Assembly: GCA_021234155.1 (NCBI GenBank)
Contig: JAJEKV010000125.1
Location: forward strand, 2,036,775 to 2,100,774
Length of the DNA stretch: 64,000 bases
Source: Isoetes taiwanensis
Taxonomy: Eukaryota; Streptophyta; Lycopodiopsida; Isoetales; Isoetaceae
Direction of reading: 5' to 3'
Below, in pieces: positions 1 through 11,005 of this stretch. Both the position numbers and the translations under genes were made by a program. A model generated the notes under the pieces. That model was not told the DNA's origin. It was given only the letters and a program-made list of their open reading frames with translations, and did not search any database. The first letter of the stretch is position 1. Each line of letters begins with the position of its first letter.

Positions 1-1
1 A

Positions 2-781
2 TTTACAAATTGGAAGGTGATTCAGGATGTCCAGCTTATAGGCGTACCCAAATTGGGTACTAAATTTCAGATGTCAGAGGGATGGAATGGAGATATTGCT
101 GGGGCTTACCTTAAAGAACAGCTCATTGAAGATAGCAAGAAGGATATTGCTGCCCAACTAGATAGGAAAATTCGTGAAGAAGAATGGATTTCCAAGAAGG
201 GAGGGCCCAAAACTCAGAATGTAGATCATGATAAAGATGCAGAAACCAATTTCAAAGGTACTCATTTGAGTTCTAATGGCATTATCTTTAGCTGGCTAAG
301 GGAGGGAATGATGGATATAAGTAGCCTAAAGAGCGCTACCAGAATAGAAATGCTTAAGAATGTGAAAGAAGAGATGACTGATTTAGCATGTCGAAGAGAG
401 AGGGCAGATCTTTGGGATATGTGTTACAAATTTGCAGATGATCCAGACATGATGCAATCAATCTTGGAAGCCAGTAATATGAATTTGATGTTCACAGAAG
501 TTGTAAATGTTTTTGATAAAATTCTGCAAGCTGAAACTGGAGAATTTGAAAGGAGAAATTCATACATGAAGAGAAAACTTCCTGATACATATTCCAAGAA
601 CAAGAACATTCAGAAAAATATTAGAAAATGCAGAAAACGCCAGAGATGGCTAACTTATCAACCTGGCCATGATGATTTTGGTTTATTCAGAGGTGTAGGT
701 TTGAGGGAGGGTGTTGAATATTTGCAACCCTCCACCTCATCATATAGGCTACATCATCATATGACATGGCAATCGACATAA
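2..781 (+). CDS. Unrecognised protein, C-terminal part, open at the window edge
   Basis: The frame is open from base 2 to the TAA ending at 781, about 259 residues, so the start lies outside the window or in an upstream exon. The protein is hydrophilic and mixed-charge. It has a likely helical middle (about residues 105-185: MLKNVKEEMTDLACRRERAD, then FADDPDMMQSILEASNMN) and a basic stretch KNIRKCRKRQRW near residue 210. I see no signal peptide, membrane segment or catalytic motif. The length of the open frame and its ordinary amino-acid composition suggest a real or recently decayed coding exon. I do not recognise the family; a transposon-derived protein is possible. The last 40 residues may be read-through. 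Confidence 0.45.
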   Translation, partial: FTNWKVIQDVQLIGVPKLGTKFQMSEGWNGDIAGAYLKEQLIEDSKKDIAAQLDRKIREEEWISKKGGPKTQNVDHDKDAETNFKGTHLSSNGIIFSWLREGMMDISSLKSATRIEMLKNVKEEMTDLACRRERADLWDMCYKFADDPDMMQSILEASNMNLMFTEVVNVFDKILQAETGEFERRNSYMKRKLPDTYSKNKNIQKNIRKCRKRQRWLTYQPGHDDFGLFRGVGLREGVEYLQPSTSSYRLHHHMTWQST

Positions 782-1479
782 GGAGTCGTGTCCATTCATG
801 TAGAGTCGCATCTGTCTTTATATATCAAGCTAGCTGTGGAGCTTGTCCCACCAATTTTTCCTTTGTTCAATACTATATTGCATTGTAGTTATCTCTGATC
901 ATTCCTAAACTTCACATTATTGCATTTGTTTTCTTTTGCTTATAAGCGTTGGGCTGACTCCAAGGGCCAACTCCAAGGCAAGAATCATCATCATGAATAT
1001 GGTTGCAGGTCATGGCTATGGCTTGCGCCTTCATGTAGCCATCTATGCTGAAAAGTCGCTCCTAAGACGACAGAAAGGGTCTTTGTGAAGAAAAAAATCC
1101 TAAAGCAAATGTATAGACGTCTGGGTCCGGATTTGCTGCAAAAAGTCATGGTGGAGGGTAAGAATCAAAGACAAGCTCCAGATTTCATAATGAAGAATTT
1201 TGCCCCCTCTGTTATATGGAGAAACTGGCTATGACAATTCTGGGCTGTGTAATTCGTTTAAAAGCATAAGAAAAGGCATTTCGTTGCTTAGAGAGAGAGA
1301 TCGCTCACTAAAATGTTGCATTTGGGCAAGGTATTATTAATATGTAGTTCTATAATATAGCTTGTTTTTTTAAGCCTAAAAGATATACTTACTAATTGGT
1401 GGCAAAGAGCTTGAAAAATATTTATTTATAACCTTGCATTAATAGGCAATGTTGAAACGATGGTTCAAGAATGCTAACC
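782..1479. other. No gene seen
   Basis: Ordinary AT-rich intergenic sequence. No long ORF, RNA gene or repeat was recognised. Confidence 0.5.
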
Positions 1480-2010
1480 GATTTGGGTTGGCCTCCCACT
1501 TGGAAACCCTTCCAGGGTTTTAATGGAAACCCTTACGGCTTTCCATGGAAACCTTGATACATTTTTTTAATGGAAACCCTTGACTTCGAGTTTAATGGAA
1601 ACCCTTCCGGTTTTCAATAAAACCGGAAGGGTTTCCATGGAAACCTCTTCCATATTTTTCAGGTAATTTGAAAACCGGAAGGGTTTCCACTAAAAACCCG
1701 GTTGTTAAATTGGTTTCCATATTGTATAGAAGAATTTTGGGCAAGGGTTTCCATTAAAGTTCCCGGAAGGGTTTTTTCCACAAAATTACTTTTTTTTCAA
1801 AATATTTACACCGTGAGCCTTTATGGCTCACGCGAAACCCTTCCATGGAAACCCTTCCGGCCCGGAAACCCTTCGGTTTTAATTGGAAATGGAAACCCTG
1901 AAAGTGGTTTCCATAAAAACCCTTCCGAGAATTTGAAAACCCTGCACGTTTCCACTGGAAGGTTTTCATATTGGAAAGCCGGAAGGGTTTTTTCATCAAA
2001 ATTTTTTTTT
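1480..2010. repeat. Cluster of GGAAACCCTTCCGG-type motifs in both orientations
   Basis: About 15 copies or near-copies of TGGAAACCCTTCCGG and its complement CCGGAAGGGTTTCCA occur in about 500 bp, often facing each other to make small inverted repeats, for example around 1600-1660 and 1830-1880. Intervals are irregular, so this is not a simple satellite. Four more copies lie at 7378-7452. The overlapping open frames on both strands translate the motif itself and are not genes. The function is unknown. Confidence 0.8.
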
Positions 2011-2750
2011 TCAAAAACCCGAATCCTCTTCTTTTCATCATTTCGGGAATTTTTCATCTTAGCTTTTTCATCTTTCACTTTTTCAACCCTAATCCTCTTC
2101 TTTTCATCTTTGGAGTTTGGAGTGTTTTTTGTGCTTTTTGTGCTTTCACTGAGTTTATTTTTTGTTTTTAAGTTTCGATCCTGGTAAAGAATCGGTTGAT
2201 CGGAACTTGTTTCTATAGATCCCAAAATGGTATTGCGGATGCTCTGTTTTTGTATTATGCTTGGATTTTGCATGGCAAAGCTTGTTCCAGAAGCGCCCCT
2301 AATTTTGTCGTATCACAACGGCCCAGCCTGCATCACCGTTTCTATCAAAAATGCGCCTCTGGAATCAGGCTATCATAGATTGAGAATTTTTCTAGCATAA
2401 AGCAAAAATTTCTGATTTATTCTACTTGCATCTATATCCCATCGATCCGAGCCATCGGATCGCCATTCTGGGAAGGGACGAGCGCCTATATTAGACCATT
2501 TTCATTTTGGCTCGGTTATCGGCGTCTTCTCATAGCAGCTCTTCTTCTCCTCTCGTGGCTTCCCTCCCTTCCCGCCCTGCTGATGGTGGCGCATGAGTCT
2601 TTTTCATTTGTATTTTTTGTTGTTCATGCCTCTTTGTTGTTCTCCACCTGTGAGTGTTGCTATTCTTATATTTCTGTTCCATCGCCCTGCTATTCTTATG
2701 TTTATGTTCCATTGCCCTCTTGTTGTGTTGTTCTCCACCTGCAGGTGCTA
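2011..2750. other. No gene seen; T-rich
   Basis: The sequence is T-rich and gives only short, low-complexity open frames (F/S/L-rich). Nothing is recognised. Confidence 0.4.
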
Positions 2751-2910
2751 TTTATTTCCACCTCGAGGGTGATGCATATTTTTACATAATGGTTCTCCAC
2801 CCGCTGGGTGATGCTTTATGCTGTTTATTTCCACCTCGAGGGTGATGCATGTTTTTACATAATGGTTCTCCACCTGCTGGGTGATGCTTTTTCCACCCTA
2901 TGGGTGATGC
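2751..2910. repeat. Short tandem array around CCACC...GGGTGATGC
   Basis: Two units of about 74 bp (2751-2824 and 2825-2898) are near-identical. Each contains two CCACC(n)GGGTGATGC boxes that can pair as small hairpins, and a fifth box follows at about 2894-2910. The same box recurs twice at 5208-5240, so the motif family spreads beyond the array. Confidence 0.8.
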
Positions 2911-3238
2911 TATCTTTTTCTGTTATGTTCTTTTTTCCTCTGTTTTCATTTTCGGACCTTCTTGGTGCAGCTTGTGCTGTTTGTTTTCTCTGACCATTTA
3001 CGGGTGTTCTTTTTGGGAGTTTTTTGGTATTGCTTGCAGGATTCCGCCGTTTTCCGCCATCTGCTGGGGTTCTGCTCTAATACTGTTCGCCATCACCCCT
3101 CTCCTTCGGTTCTCCATAGACACATTCGGGGGAGGTTTTCGCCGTTTGCTGGGGTCGTGCTCTATTTTGCGTTCGCCATCAACTCGTTTCTCTCCGTTCT
3201 CCAGGCAACACATTCAAGGTTGTTGGCGACCATTTCTC

Positions 3239-3290
3239 ATTAGGGTTTTCCTCGAAAACCCGAAAGGGCGGGGTTTTTTATCCCGATGAA
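3239..3290. repeat. GGGTTTTCC...AAAACCC...GGGCGGGGTTTTTT block, shared with 40776-40820
   Basis: A GC-rich potential hairpin runs directly into GGCGGGGTTTTTTATC. A very similar block (AAACCC, then GGGGCGGGGTTTTTTTATC) occurs 37 kb away at 40776-40820. Two distant copies of one compact sequence suggest a shared element end rather than chance. The likeness to a bacterial intrinsic terminator is superficial in this nuclear context. Confidence 0.5.
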
Positions 3291-3484
3291 AAGTTGTCGC
3301 CATTACCCTTTTATTTTGCCTTGGCAAATTTCTTTTTAGGGGGTAGTCCGATATTGTTCCTATGGTCGGCTATCCCCTCTCTCTCCCCCTAGTTTTCCAC
3401 ACATTGTATACTGCTGCTATGATGAATGACAAGCCTATCTACCGATAGGCTTGTCACTCATGCATTAGATACATGCATTTTATG

Positions 3485-4284
3485 TGTTCTTTTCTTCTAT
3501 TGGTTCTTTATGGGCTTTAGGTTGGTGGACCGATATCTCTGCCACTTTTTCATCACGTGGTAGCTTACTCAATTTTATCTAGATACATGAATGTGGGTAT
3601 TTTCCATTTCTATAGGGGGATTGGTTATTTATCATGAATCGACTCTTTTGGACTGTGTACATATGTCCCTGATAGAAACAATGTAGAGCCAATGTAGAGA
3701 CAATGTAGAGATAATGTCGATATCCCTTAGTGATCTTATGACCCTCGTTGCTAGGGGCTACCGAGTCCTATTTGGCACCTTGTCGTTTGGGGTTGTGTTC
3801 TTGCAATTGTTCTTTTCAGTTTTCGGTTTTCTGGCCTTAGTATTACACGTCATTTGTATTTGTGCTATTTAGCTTTTTCTGGATTGTTCTTTTCTTCTAT
3901 TGGTTCTTTATGGGCTTTAGGTTGGTGGACCGATATCTCTGCCACTTTTTCATCACGTGGTGGCTTACTCAATTTTATCTAGATACATGAATGTGGGTAT
4001 TTTCCATTTCTATAGGGGGATTGGTTATTTATCATGAATCGACTCTTTTAGACTGTGTACATATGTCCCTGATAGAAACAATGTAGAGCCAATGTAGAGA
4101 CAATGTAGAGATAATGTCGATATCCCTTAGTGATCTTATGACCCTCGTTGCTAGGGGCTACCGAGTCCTATTTGGCACCTTGTCGTTTGGCGTTGTGTTC
4201 TTGCAATTGTTCTTTTCAGTTTTCGGTTTTTTGGCCTTAGTATTACACGTCATTTGTATTTGTGCTATTTAGCTTTTTCTGGAT
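3485..4284. repeat. Tandem duplication, exact period 400 bp
   Basis: Bases 3485-3884 and 3885-4284 are two head-to-tail copies that differ at only a few positions. The high identity implies a recent duplication. Each copy contains three spaced AATGTAGAG steps. No coding content is recognised. Confidence 0.9.
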
Positions 4285-4766
4285 ACGTCGCATGTTGCGT
4301 TTGGCACTTCCTTATACTCATTCAACCTTTCACCTTCTTCTCTTTGCCATGTTTTTTTGCACTTTGTCATGTTTTTGCATTTGCAAGCTCTTTTGCACCA
4401 TATTTATCCTTTGACGTCTATTCACCTCATGAATTCCACTCTCACCTTAGCACTCTTGATATTCATCTTCCTTTATCTGGTTTATGGTTTGACCTCTTTT
4501 AAGTCCTATTTGGCACCTTGTCGTTTGGCGTTGTGTTTTTGCCATTGTTCTTTTCAGTTTTTGGTTTTCTGGCCTTAGTATTACACGACATTTGTATTTG
4601 TGCTATTTAGTTTTTTTGGCTACGCCGCATGTTGCGTTTGGCACTTCCTTATACTCATTCAACCTTTCACGTTCTTCTCTTTGCCATGTTTTTTGCACTT
4701 TGTCATGTTTTTGCATTTGCGAGCTCTTTTGCACCATATTTATCCTTTGAAGCCTATTCACCTCAT
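4164..4766. repeat. Second overlapping tandem duplication, period about 338 bp
   Basis: The segment 4164-4430 is repeated at 4502-4766. It includes AGTCCTATTTGGCACC, GCATGTTGCGTTTGGCAC and CATATTTATCCTTTGA landmarks. Its first 120 bp are also the end of the 400-bp duplication, so two duplication events are superimposed. Confidence 0.85.
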
Positions 4767-7152
4767 TGGTTTAAACTTCATGTCGTATTTTCATATTGTA
4801 TATTCTTTCCTTGATTTTTTAGTTATGAGGAGCTTCGTCTATTATTTTGCCCTGCTCACTCGATCATTTTTCGTATCCTGCTTTCTGTCGGTATATAATC
4901 TGATGTGGTTTTGGGGATTATAGCATTGTTCATGTTGTTATTAAGGCGATCGTGTTTTACACTTTTTCTAGCCGTTGGGCTCTTGTTTGTAGTTATTTTC
5001 TTGTTGATTTGTTCATTGGCTTGCATTCCTCTTTTCTCGTATTTATCCTTGGGCTTAAAACATAACTTTATTGTCTTTTTTGGGGGACTTCATTTGTAGC
5101 TCGCTATCATTATGCACTGTGCTACCCTTACACATCATATTTGCTATTTAGCTATATTTGGACACAAATTTCTGTTTATCATGTGTTTTCTTCCACCCGC
5201 TGGGTGATGCTCTTCTCCACCCCCCGGGTGATGCTATCCCCTCTTTTTTCATGAATTGTTGATTTTTTCTCATTTCTAATCGCTCACATCAATTTGGGTG
5301 CTTGTAGTTTTGCAGTTTGCCGCTTCACCATTATGCACATTCGTGTTCTCCTTAATCATTAATGGGTGCCTTCTACATGTTCTCATTCTTCTCGCACTCA
5401 CGGTCGTTGGCACTCCTCTTCGTCTCACCCTCGCTCACACGCTTTCGTCACTGACTTCGACACTGGGCGGTTTCAGCGGTGCATTTGGGCTTATAGTTTA
5501 TGAAGTTACGCCTCATTTTTTCTTTTACGTTGTGCTCCGAATTACCTTTAGTTTCCTTCTTGACCTTCCTTTTGCTCGGTGCTAGTATGTCTACATTCTC
5601 TTCTTCGCTCTCATCCCTCGTTTGCCACAGTTTGTTTCCTATTGGGGCCTTTATTCATGGCTTTTTGCATATGGTATTTGTCTTGACATCACTACACATT
5701 TCTCCTATGCTACCACAGACGGACCTTGGCATTTTCACTCTCCTCATTATGAACTTCTTTGCTTTAGACTTCTTGTTGTCAACCTCTTTTTCTTATTGAC
5801 ATTCCTCGGTGGCTCATTACGTTGGTGTTTGTCTTGTATTGGTAAGCTTTGAGATGTTGCTTTTTAGGTTCACCTTACCACTCTTGATATTCATCTTCCT
5901 TTATCGGTTTATGGTTTGACCTCTTTTCGAATATTGATGATCCGTGATGCATTCATATCATATGCATTATGCTGGCGTTAGCGTGGTTTGTTTTTCATCG
6001 CCTTATTTGCGGGGTGCCGTCATCATGGCGGCGTGCTTTTTTTTTCATTGTTTTTTCTCTAATGTCCTTTCCTTTTTCAGGTCATTGGTGATGCCAAATC
6101 CATAGCGGGCGCGGCTCTTCTTTTTTTAAACCGTTTTCTCCCCACGGCTCGCTCGTATTTCTTTGGTTCTCTTCAACGTGTAGCTTCGGACTTTTCGGAC
6201 CACTGGTTTTCCTTTCTCCTCTGCCCTCCAAAGCGAGACCAATTTGCCCATGGTCATCGATTTCTTTAGCTTCGCTTGCCTTCATTCGCATGCCCCATCA
6301 CTATCCTTGAGCCTAATTTCTACGGTTCCTATCATCTCTTGATCCTCCGTCCGTGACCTCTTTTCGCTCCTCTCCTTTCTCTCTGCGTCCTTTATCCTAT
6401 CCATTTGCTTTTCGGGGTGGTGGCAGGAGTATCTTCTTGCTATCGGCTTCACCTGGCGGTTTTGCAACGACTAGGCTTATAGTTGAGGAAGTCCTTTGGT
6501 AGTCGGCCGGTTTTGTGTCTCTCGCGAGTCCCTTCCCAGAATTATATCACGAATTCCTGCTTCTATTCCTGAAACAACCGAGCAAGACAACTAAATTTCT
6601 GCAAATCTAATCAAGAGAAGACTATCTTCCATAGCCGGCCATACAAAAGCCTTCATCTGTAATCTATTCTATTCTAATTATTATTGTCAGCAGCTACGAA
6701 ACGAAGAATTCTAGTTGTTGGATTTACTTACCTGCCGATAATGTCATAGCAACGTAACAGAGGGAAAAATCAAGTAAGCAAGCAAGCTAGACGCTTCACC
6801 AGCTAAAGGAAGAGAGCCCAGAAATGCATTCTTGGACTAGCTTTTTCTCATTCGGACAAGAGCTGGATGGATATGGCGAACGAATAGGCCGAAGCAGCAA
6901 AAGGAACCCGATCCAACAAGGCCTTTTTAGAAAAAACAGCATTCCATACCATACCCATTTTCATTCTGCACTTCCAAAAATCGCCTCTGCGCGCCTTCAA
7001 ATCCGTGGCAAATTTTTAATCTTCAGAGCTCTTCAGATTGAGCTTCGTAAGACCATCAGATTGCCCTACAACACAAAAATTAATCCTATTTGACATGGAT
7101 AAGATAGAACTAAGCTATTCCAATGAAAACAAAGAAAAAGATTGAAGAAATT
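4767..7152. other. No gene recognised; pyrimidine-rich, two GGGTGATGC boxes
   Basis: T-rich sequence gives several 60-100-codon open frames rich in F, L and S, with no family signature and no consistent frame. These look like composition artefacts of a decayed element. Two GGGTGATGC boxes at 5208-5240 link this stretch to the array at 2.8 kb. Confidence 0.4.
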
Positions 7153-7240
7153 AATCGCCAGAAAAAACCCATTAACAAACATTCCGGATTATCAATCGCC
7201 AGAAAAAACCCAGATTATCAATCGCTAGAAAAAACCCACA
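7153..7240. repeat. Three-unit short repeat ATCGCCAGAAAAAACCC
   Basis: Three copies of (A)ATCGC(C/T)AGAAAAAACCCA occur. The last two are adjacent with a 27-bp period and the first is separated by a diverged spacer. Confidence 0.75.
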
Positions 7241-7377
7241 TGCAAACTAAAACAGGAACTTTTGCTTCCAAAAATTGTTCGTCCAATTCTGTAGCATGCA
7301 TTGAATATGCATTAAATGAGCTATATTTATGAATGGTGGATATCGTCGACCCAAAAATCCTCTTTGATTTTATTTTC

Positions 7378-7452
7378 CAATGGAAACCCTTCCGGGCTTC
7401 TAATCTGGAAACCCTTCCGGGTTTGTGGGAAAACCGGAAGGGTTTCCACATG
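7378..7452. repeat. Second cluster of GGAAACCCTTCCGG motifs
   Basis: Four copies are present: two direct near 7380-7420, and a facing copy CCGGAAGGGTTTCCA near 7435-7450 that closes a hairpin. It is the same family as 1480-2010. Confidence 0.8.
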
Positions 7453-8442
7453 AATAAGAAATTTAACCCAAATTGGGAGGAGATAGTGTGAGCGATGTTG
7501 AAACGTAAAAGCAAATTGTGGGAAGCAAAGGTCTAACACAAATTGAACAAAAATCATACATGTTATATACATGGGAAAAAAAGGTGCTTTTGAGATTGCT
7601 TTGTGTTCTTCAAACCATTAGCTATATGTTGTAGCCTTTTTTCTTCTTTTGATAAAATTTTTATTTTGCGGGGAATGCTCTTTTCCAAGAGTTAGTTTTA
7701 AGGAGACAAACATGTATGCATGCTACTTTCGACCTTTTTTTTTATACTGCCAAGCAACCAAGAATTACACACATCACTGACAAAAGGACTTAAAGCACAT
7801 GTGCTACATTCTAGGGTTGCGAATGTTGCAAATCTATAATTTATGATGTGACATCTTACTCTTAATGCATAACAATAGCATTTACAATGTGCAATAGTTT
7901 GAGCTATTTTAAAAAATTTCAACGGATTTCTCAATTTTCTAGTAATAAATAGATAATAAACTATGAGAATACTTCAAATGTGAATATGGGTTATTGTGAA
8001 TGATGGCACTATGACGATCAATGTATGGCCTAGTTATTGCGATTGGCTAGACAATGGTGGATAATTTGAGTTTATGGAGACTCGAAGACATGGAGTAGTT
8101 GAGGAGTAGTTAATCCTTGTTGCTAGAATGTAACAATTCAAACAAGACAAACAAGGTGCTGTGCACGGAGGGTTGCCCTCCATGGCCGGAGGGTGAAGTG
8201 GCTTAAATCATAGTTCAAAGTTTTTGACAATCAATTCAAACCCATAACCCTGAACATTTGGAACAAAATCTTTTTATATTTGCTTAATATTCGATCACGT
8301 CACAGTAAAATTCCATTTGGAAGCCTTCTCACGGCTATATCTGTTCTGTCTATACATAAAGAACCCAGGGACTCATTTTCTGGCTATACAGATAGACATC
8401 GTAAATGCTTTTCTTACAAGTAATAACAAAGAACCTCAGCTC
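7453..8442. other. No gene seen
   Basis: AT-rich intergenic sequence. No open frame above background, no RNA gene and no clear repeat were noticed. Confidence 0.45.
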
Positions 8443-8615
8443 AAAACAAGTTGCTTCTTAGTGTCCGTTTCTACTCCATGGTACATTTTCTGTGGCTTGC
8501 AAAAAAAAAATATGTTGAAAGCACCAGTGATAACATCATAAATACGCCTTGCATGCTAGGCTTTTGGGATCTCGTCAAGTATGTGAAGGCAACTTATGCT
8601 AAATGTTAAATATGA

Positions 8616-8745
8616 AAGACAACCTTGATCAACGCAGCTGGAAAATAAGTTGTTCCTTAATTGTTCCGTGGTAAAAATTCTGCGGTCTTGCAGAAATGCT
8701 CGGTGCTTGCAGAAAGACTTGGTGGATTTAATTGAAAAGATAGCG
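8616..8745. repeat. Dispersed repeat, second copy at 10405-10540
   Basis: Landmarks AACCTTGATCAAC, GTTGTT, TCTTGCAGAAA and GGTGGATTTAATTGAAAA occur in the same order and spacing at 8616-8745 and 10405-10540, with a partial third copy at about 8443-8530. The two full copies bracket the rearranged kinase fragment, so they may have taken part in the rearrangement. Confidence 0.65.
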
Positions 8746-8865
8746 CCCCATCTCCAGTTACTATTAAGGAGAAACAACCAATAAAGGTTCCTTCAGGTGA
8801 GTTTTTATACACTTAATAAATTATAGGATCCAACTAGGATGGAGTGTGAATCCTTATCTAGATCT

Positions 8866-8968
8866 GCTCATCTTGTGAAGTATATATTATATTCATATGT
8901 TTGATGAACCCTCCACATTGCTCATCTTGTGAAGTATATATTCATATGTTTGATGAACCCTCCACATT
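8866..8968. repeat. Head-to-tail duplication of about 50 bp
   Basis: GCTCATCTTGTGAAG through CCCTCCACATT occurs at 8866-8919 and again at 8920-8968. The second copy lacks 5 bp of the TATATTA stretch. Confidence 0.9.
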
Positions 8969-9329
8969 GATCCGATCCTTATCTGTAATGGAATGTTTGG
9001 AACTACATTTTTCACTACGTTATGAAGAATATAGTTTTTGATTGTTCCCATGCCCATTTTTCTGGATTTTCAAATGGCTTAGTCACTAATCCAGATCAGT
9101 TAATGGGACTCTATAGACATTCGCAATCTAATTGTTCACTGCAATACACCAAAAATGTATAGCTTAATCATCTTATTCAGGGGATTTGTGCCTTCATTTC
9201 TCTCTCTCTGCAGACGTTCTGCAGGGTCAAGGATTACGGTGGACTGTGTTATGCCATAGTCTTTTCTTTTTGTCTGTTTTGGTTGCTACAAATGGGATGA
9301 TCTTGAATAACCAGTTCCGCTTCTTGCAG

Positions 9330-9967
9330 ATAAGGTTAAGCCAGCTCCCAATTCTAAGTTGAAAAGGGAAGCCCCACAAGTGGATGGCACTGGCACTATT
9401 GCTGCTCAGACATTTACTTTTCGTGAGCTTGGTGCGGCAACAAAGAATTTTAAGCCTGAATGCTTATTGGGAGAAGGTGGCTTTGGCCATGTTTATAACG
9501 GTCGTTTAGAAGGCACGGGTCATTTTATTGTGGTCCAAGTTGTAGCCATAAAGCAGCTTGACAGAAATGGTCTGCAAGGCAAAAGAGAATTTTTGGTGGA
9601 AGTTTTGATGTTGAGCTTGCTGCATCATTCAAATTTGGTAAATCTGATTGGATATTGTGCGGATGGTGATCAAAGTCTTCTTGTTTATGAATTCATGCCA
9701 TTAGGGTGCTTGGAGGATCATTTGCATGGTAAGCTGTTGGCTTATATTTGAGCACCTGTTACTGTCTTGGACTCTTGGTGTCTTTTTACTAAGTTCTATT
9801 TTTCTAATGATCCACTTTGTGTTGTAGACCTTCCTACAGAGGCAGAGCCCTTGGACTGGAACACTCGCATGAAGATAGCTGCTGGTGCTGCAAGAGGTCT
9901 TGAGTACTTGCACGATAAAGCAAATTCGCCAGTCATATATAGAGATTTCAAATCATCCAACATTCAG
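9330..9967 (+). pseudogene. PBS1-like receptor-like cytoplasmic kinase (RLCK VII), N-lobe exons, truncated
   Basis: Two exons are visible. Exon 1 (9330-9728) follows a TTCTTGCAG acceptor and ends at a GTAAGC donor. Exon 2 starts after TTGTAG at 9828. In order they encode the [12 protein letters not shown] lead-in typical of PBL kinases, the glycine loop [10 protein letters not shown], the ATP-binding lysine in [26 protein letters not shown], and the catalytic loop [11 protein letters not shown]. Homology stops directly after this loop, replaced by unrelated codons and a stop at 9995-9997. The DFG motif, activation segment and C-lobe are therefore missing. Five extra codons (HFIVV) interrupt the beta2-beta3 turn. 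PBL kinases normally act under the plasma membrane downstream of immune receptors; this copy cannot be an active kinase. Confidence 0.85.
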
Positions 9968-10214
9968 AAACACAAACAGAATCTATATCCTACTTAGGTA
10001 AACGACTGGCAGTTAGACGCAAGAGGAAAGTACACAATTCATGAAAATAGCACTAAAAACTTATCAACTGCAATCAAAATTTCAAACCACGTCTTTCAAA
10101 ATAGTGAACATTGAAACATATAATCACTGAGTGCCACTATAACTATGTTACAGCTGAAACATCCAAGGAACTATCTTAAGAATGAAACTTGAAATGCATT
10201 TTAAGAAGGGAACC

Positions 10215-10381
10215 ATACCCAAGCAACTAATTGTGTTCCCCCGCTGGACGGTATCTATTGCTTTTCTGCCAGTGATCATTTCAAGTAATACAACCCCAAA
10301 AATGTATACATCAGATTTCAAAGTCAATTGACCAGTCATTGCATACTTTGGTGCACAACAGCCATATGTTCCCATGACCAG
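10215..10381 (-). pseudogene. Inverted C-lobe exon of the same kinase family
   Basis: On the minus strand one exon reads [19 protein letters not shown] and then [20 protein letters not shown], the activation-segment end and alpha-F region of an RLCK VII kinase. It lies only 250 bp from the truncated plus-strand part. The APE motif is APK, and a one-base loss disrupts the expected GEHNLVAW just before a GTATGG donor-like site. It supplies roughly the exon expected soon after the catalytic loop, but in the opposite orientation, so the locus was rearranged by inversion or assembled from two fragments. Confidence 0.8.
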
Positions 10382-11005
10382 AATGATATCAGTAGATGTT
10401 AAATAGAATGAAGAACCTTGATCAACTTCAGCTAGAAAACGAGTTGTTTCTTAGCCCCCGTTTTTGCTCCATGGTATAAATTGTGTGGTCTTGCAGAAAA
10501 GCTTAGTGCTTCTGCGTAAAGGTGGGTGGATTTAATTGAAAACATCATCGAGAATGTTATGTGCATGTGCAAGGCAAATGCATCTTTGGGCTCTTTGGGC
10601 GAATGACATTTTGTGATGAGGTATATGAAGAAAACATATTGTAAAGTTGTCGATAGTATCTCACATAGTGGAAAAAGAAAGTTGCAAATATATATCAATG
10701 AAATTGTCAGCAAAAGGATTTTTTATAGCAAAGTTATGCATACAATGCTTTGCACACTTACATGGATTTCGCTGCTGAAGTTCTATTATCTAATGAAGAG
10801 AAAGAACCAGTAAGAGCTGGTATACGGTATACGTGATTAAATCTGTCCTAAGTGGCCCCCGCTTTGTAGCAAATTGGAATTACATGCAATGGCTTAAATA
10901 GTTTCGTGACTGGAATAAGTTGCAAGTGTGGCTCTGTAAGAGGCACTACAGAGTCTGTGCTGGAGTGTTCTTGCTCATGCTCTAGTATAGGTGCTTCATA
11001 TTTTT
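10382..11005. other. No gene; contains the second copy of the 8.6-kb repeat
   Basis: Bases 10405-10540 repeat 8616-8745. The remainder is unannotated sequence between the kinase and PI4K fragments. Confidence 0.5.

Noticed and set aside
1702-2273. Overlapping 95-161-codon frames on both strands
   Set aside because: They are products of the GGAAACCCTTCCGG motif cluster and adjoining T-rich DNA; no codon bias or family signature.
3239-3290. Bacterial intrinsic terminator
   Set aside because: A GC hairpin plus T run, but in plant nuclear repeat DNA with no bacterial genes nearby.
4254-5852. Several F/L/S-rich frames that look like membrane proteins
   Set aside because: T-rich sequence produces hydrophobic translations in any frame, and the frames fall in tandem duplications without a consistent reading frame.
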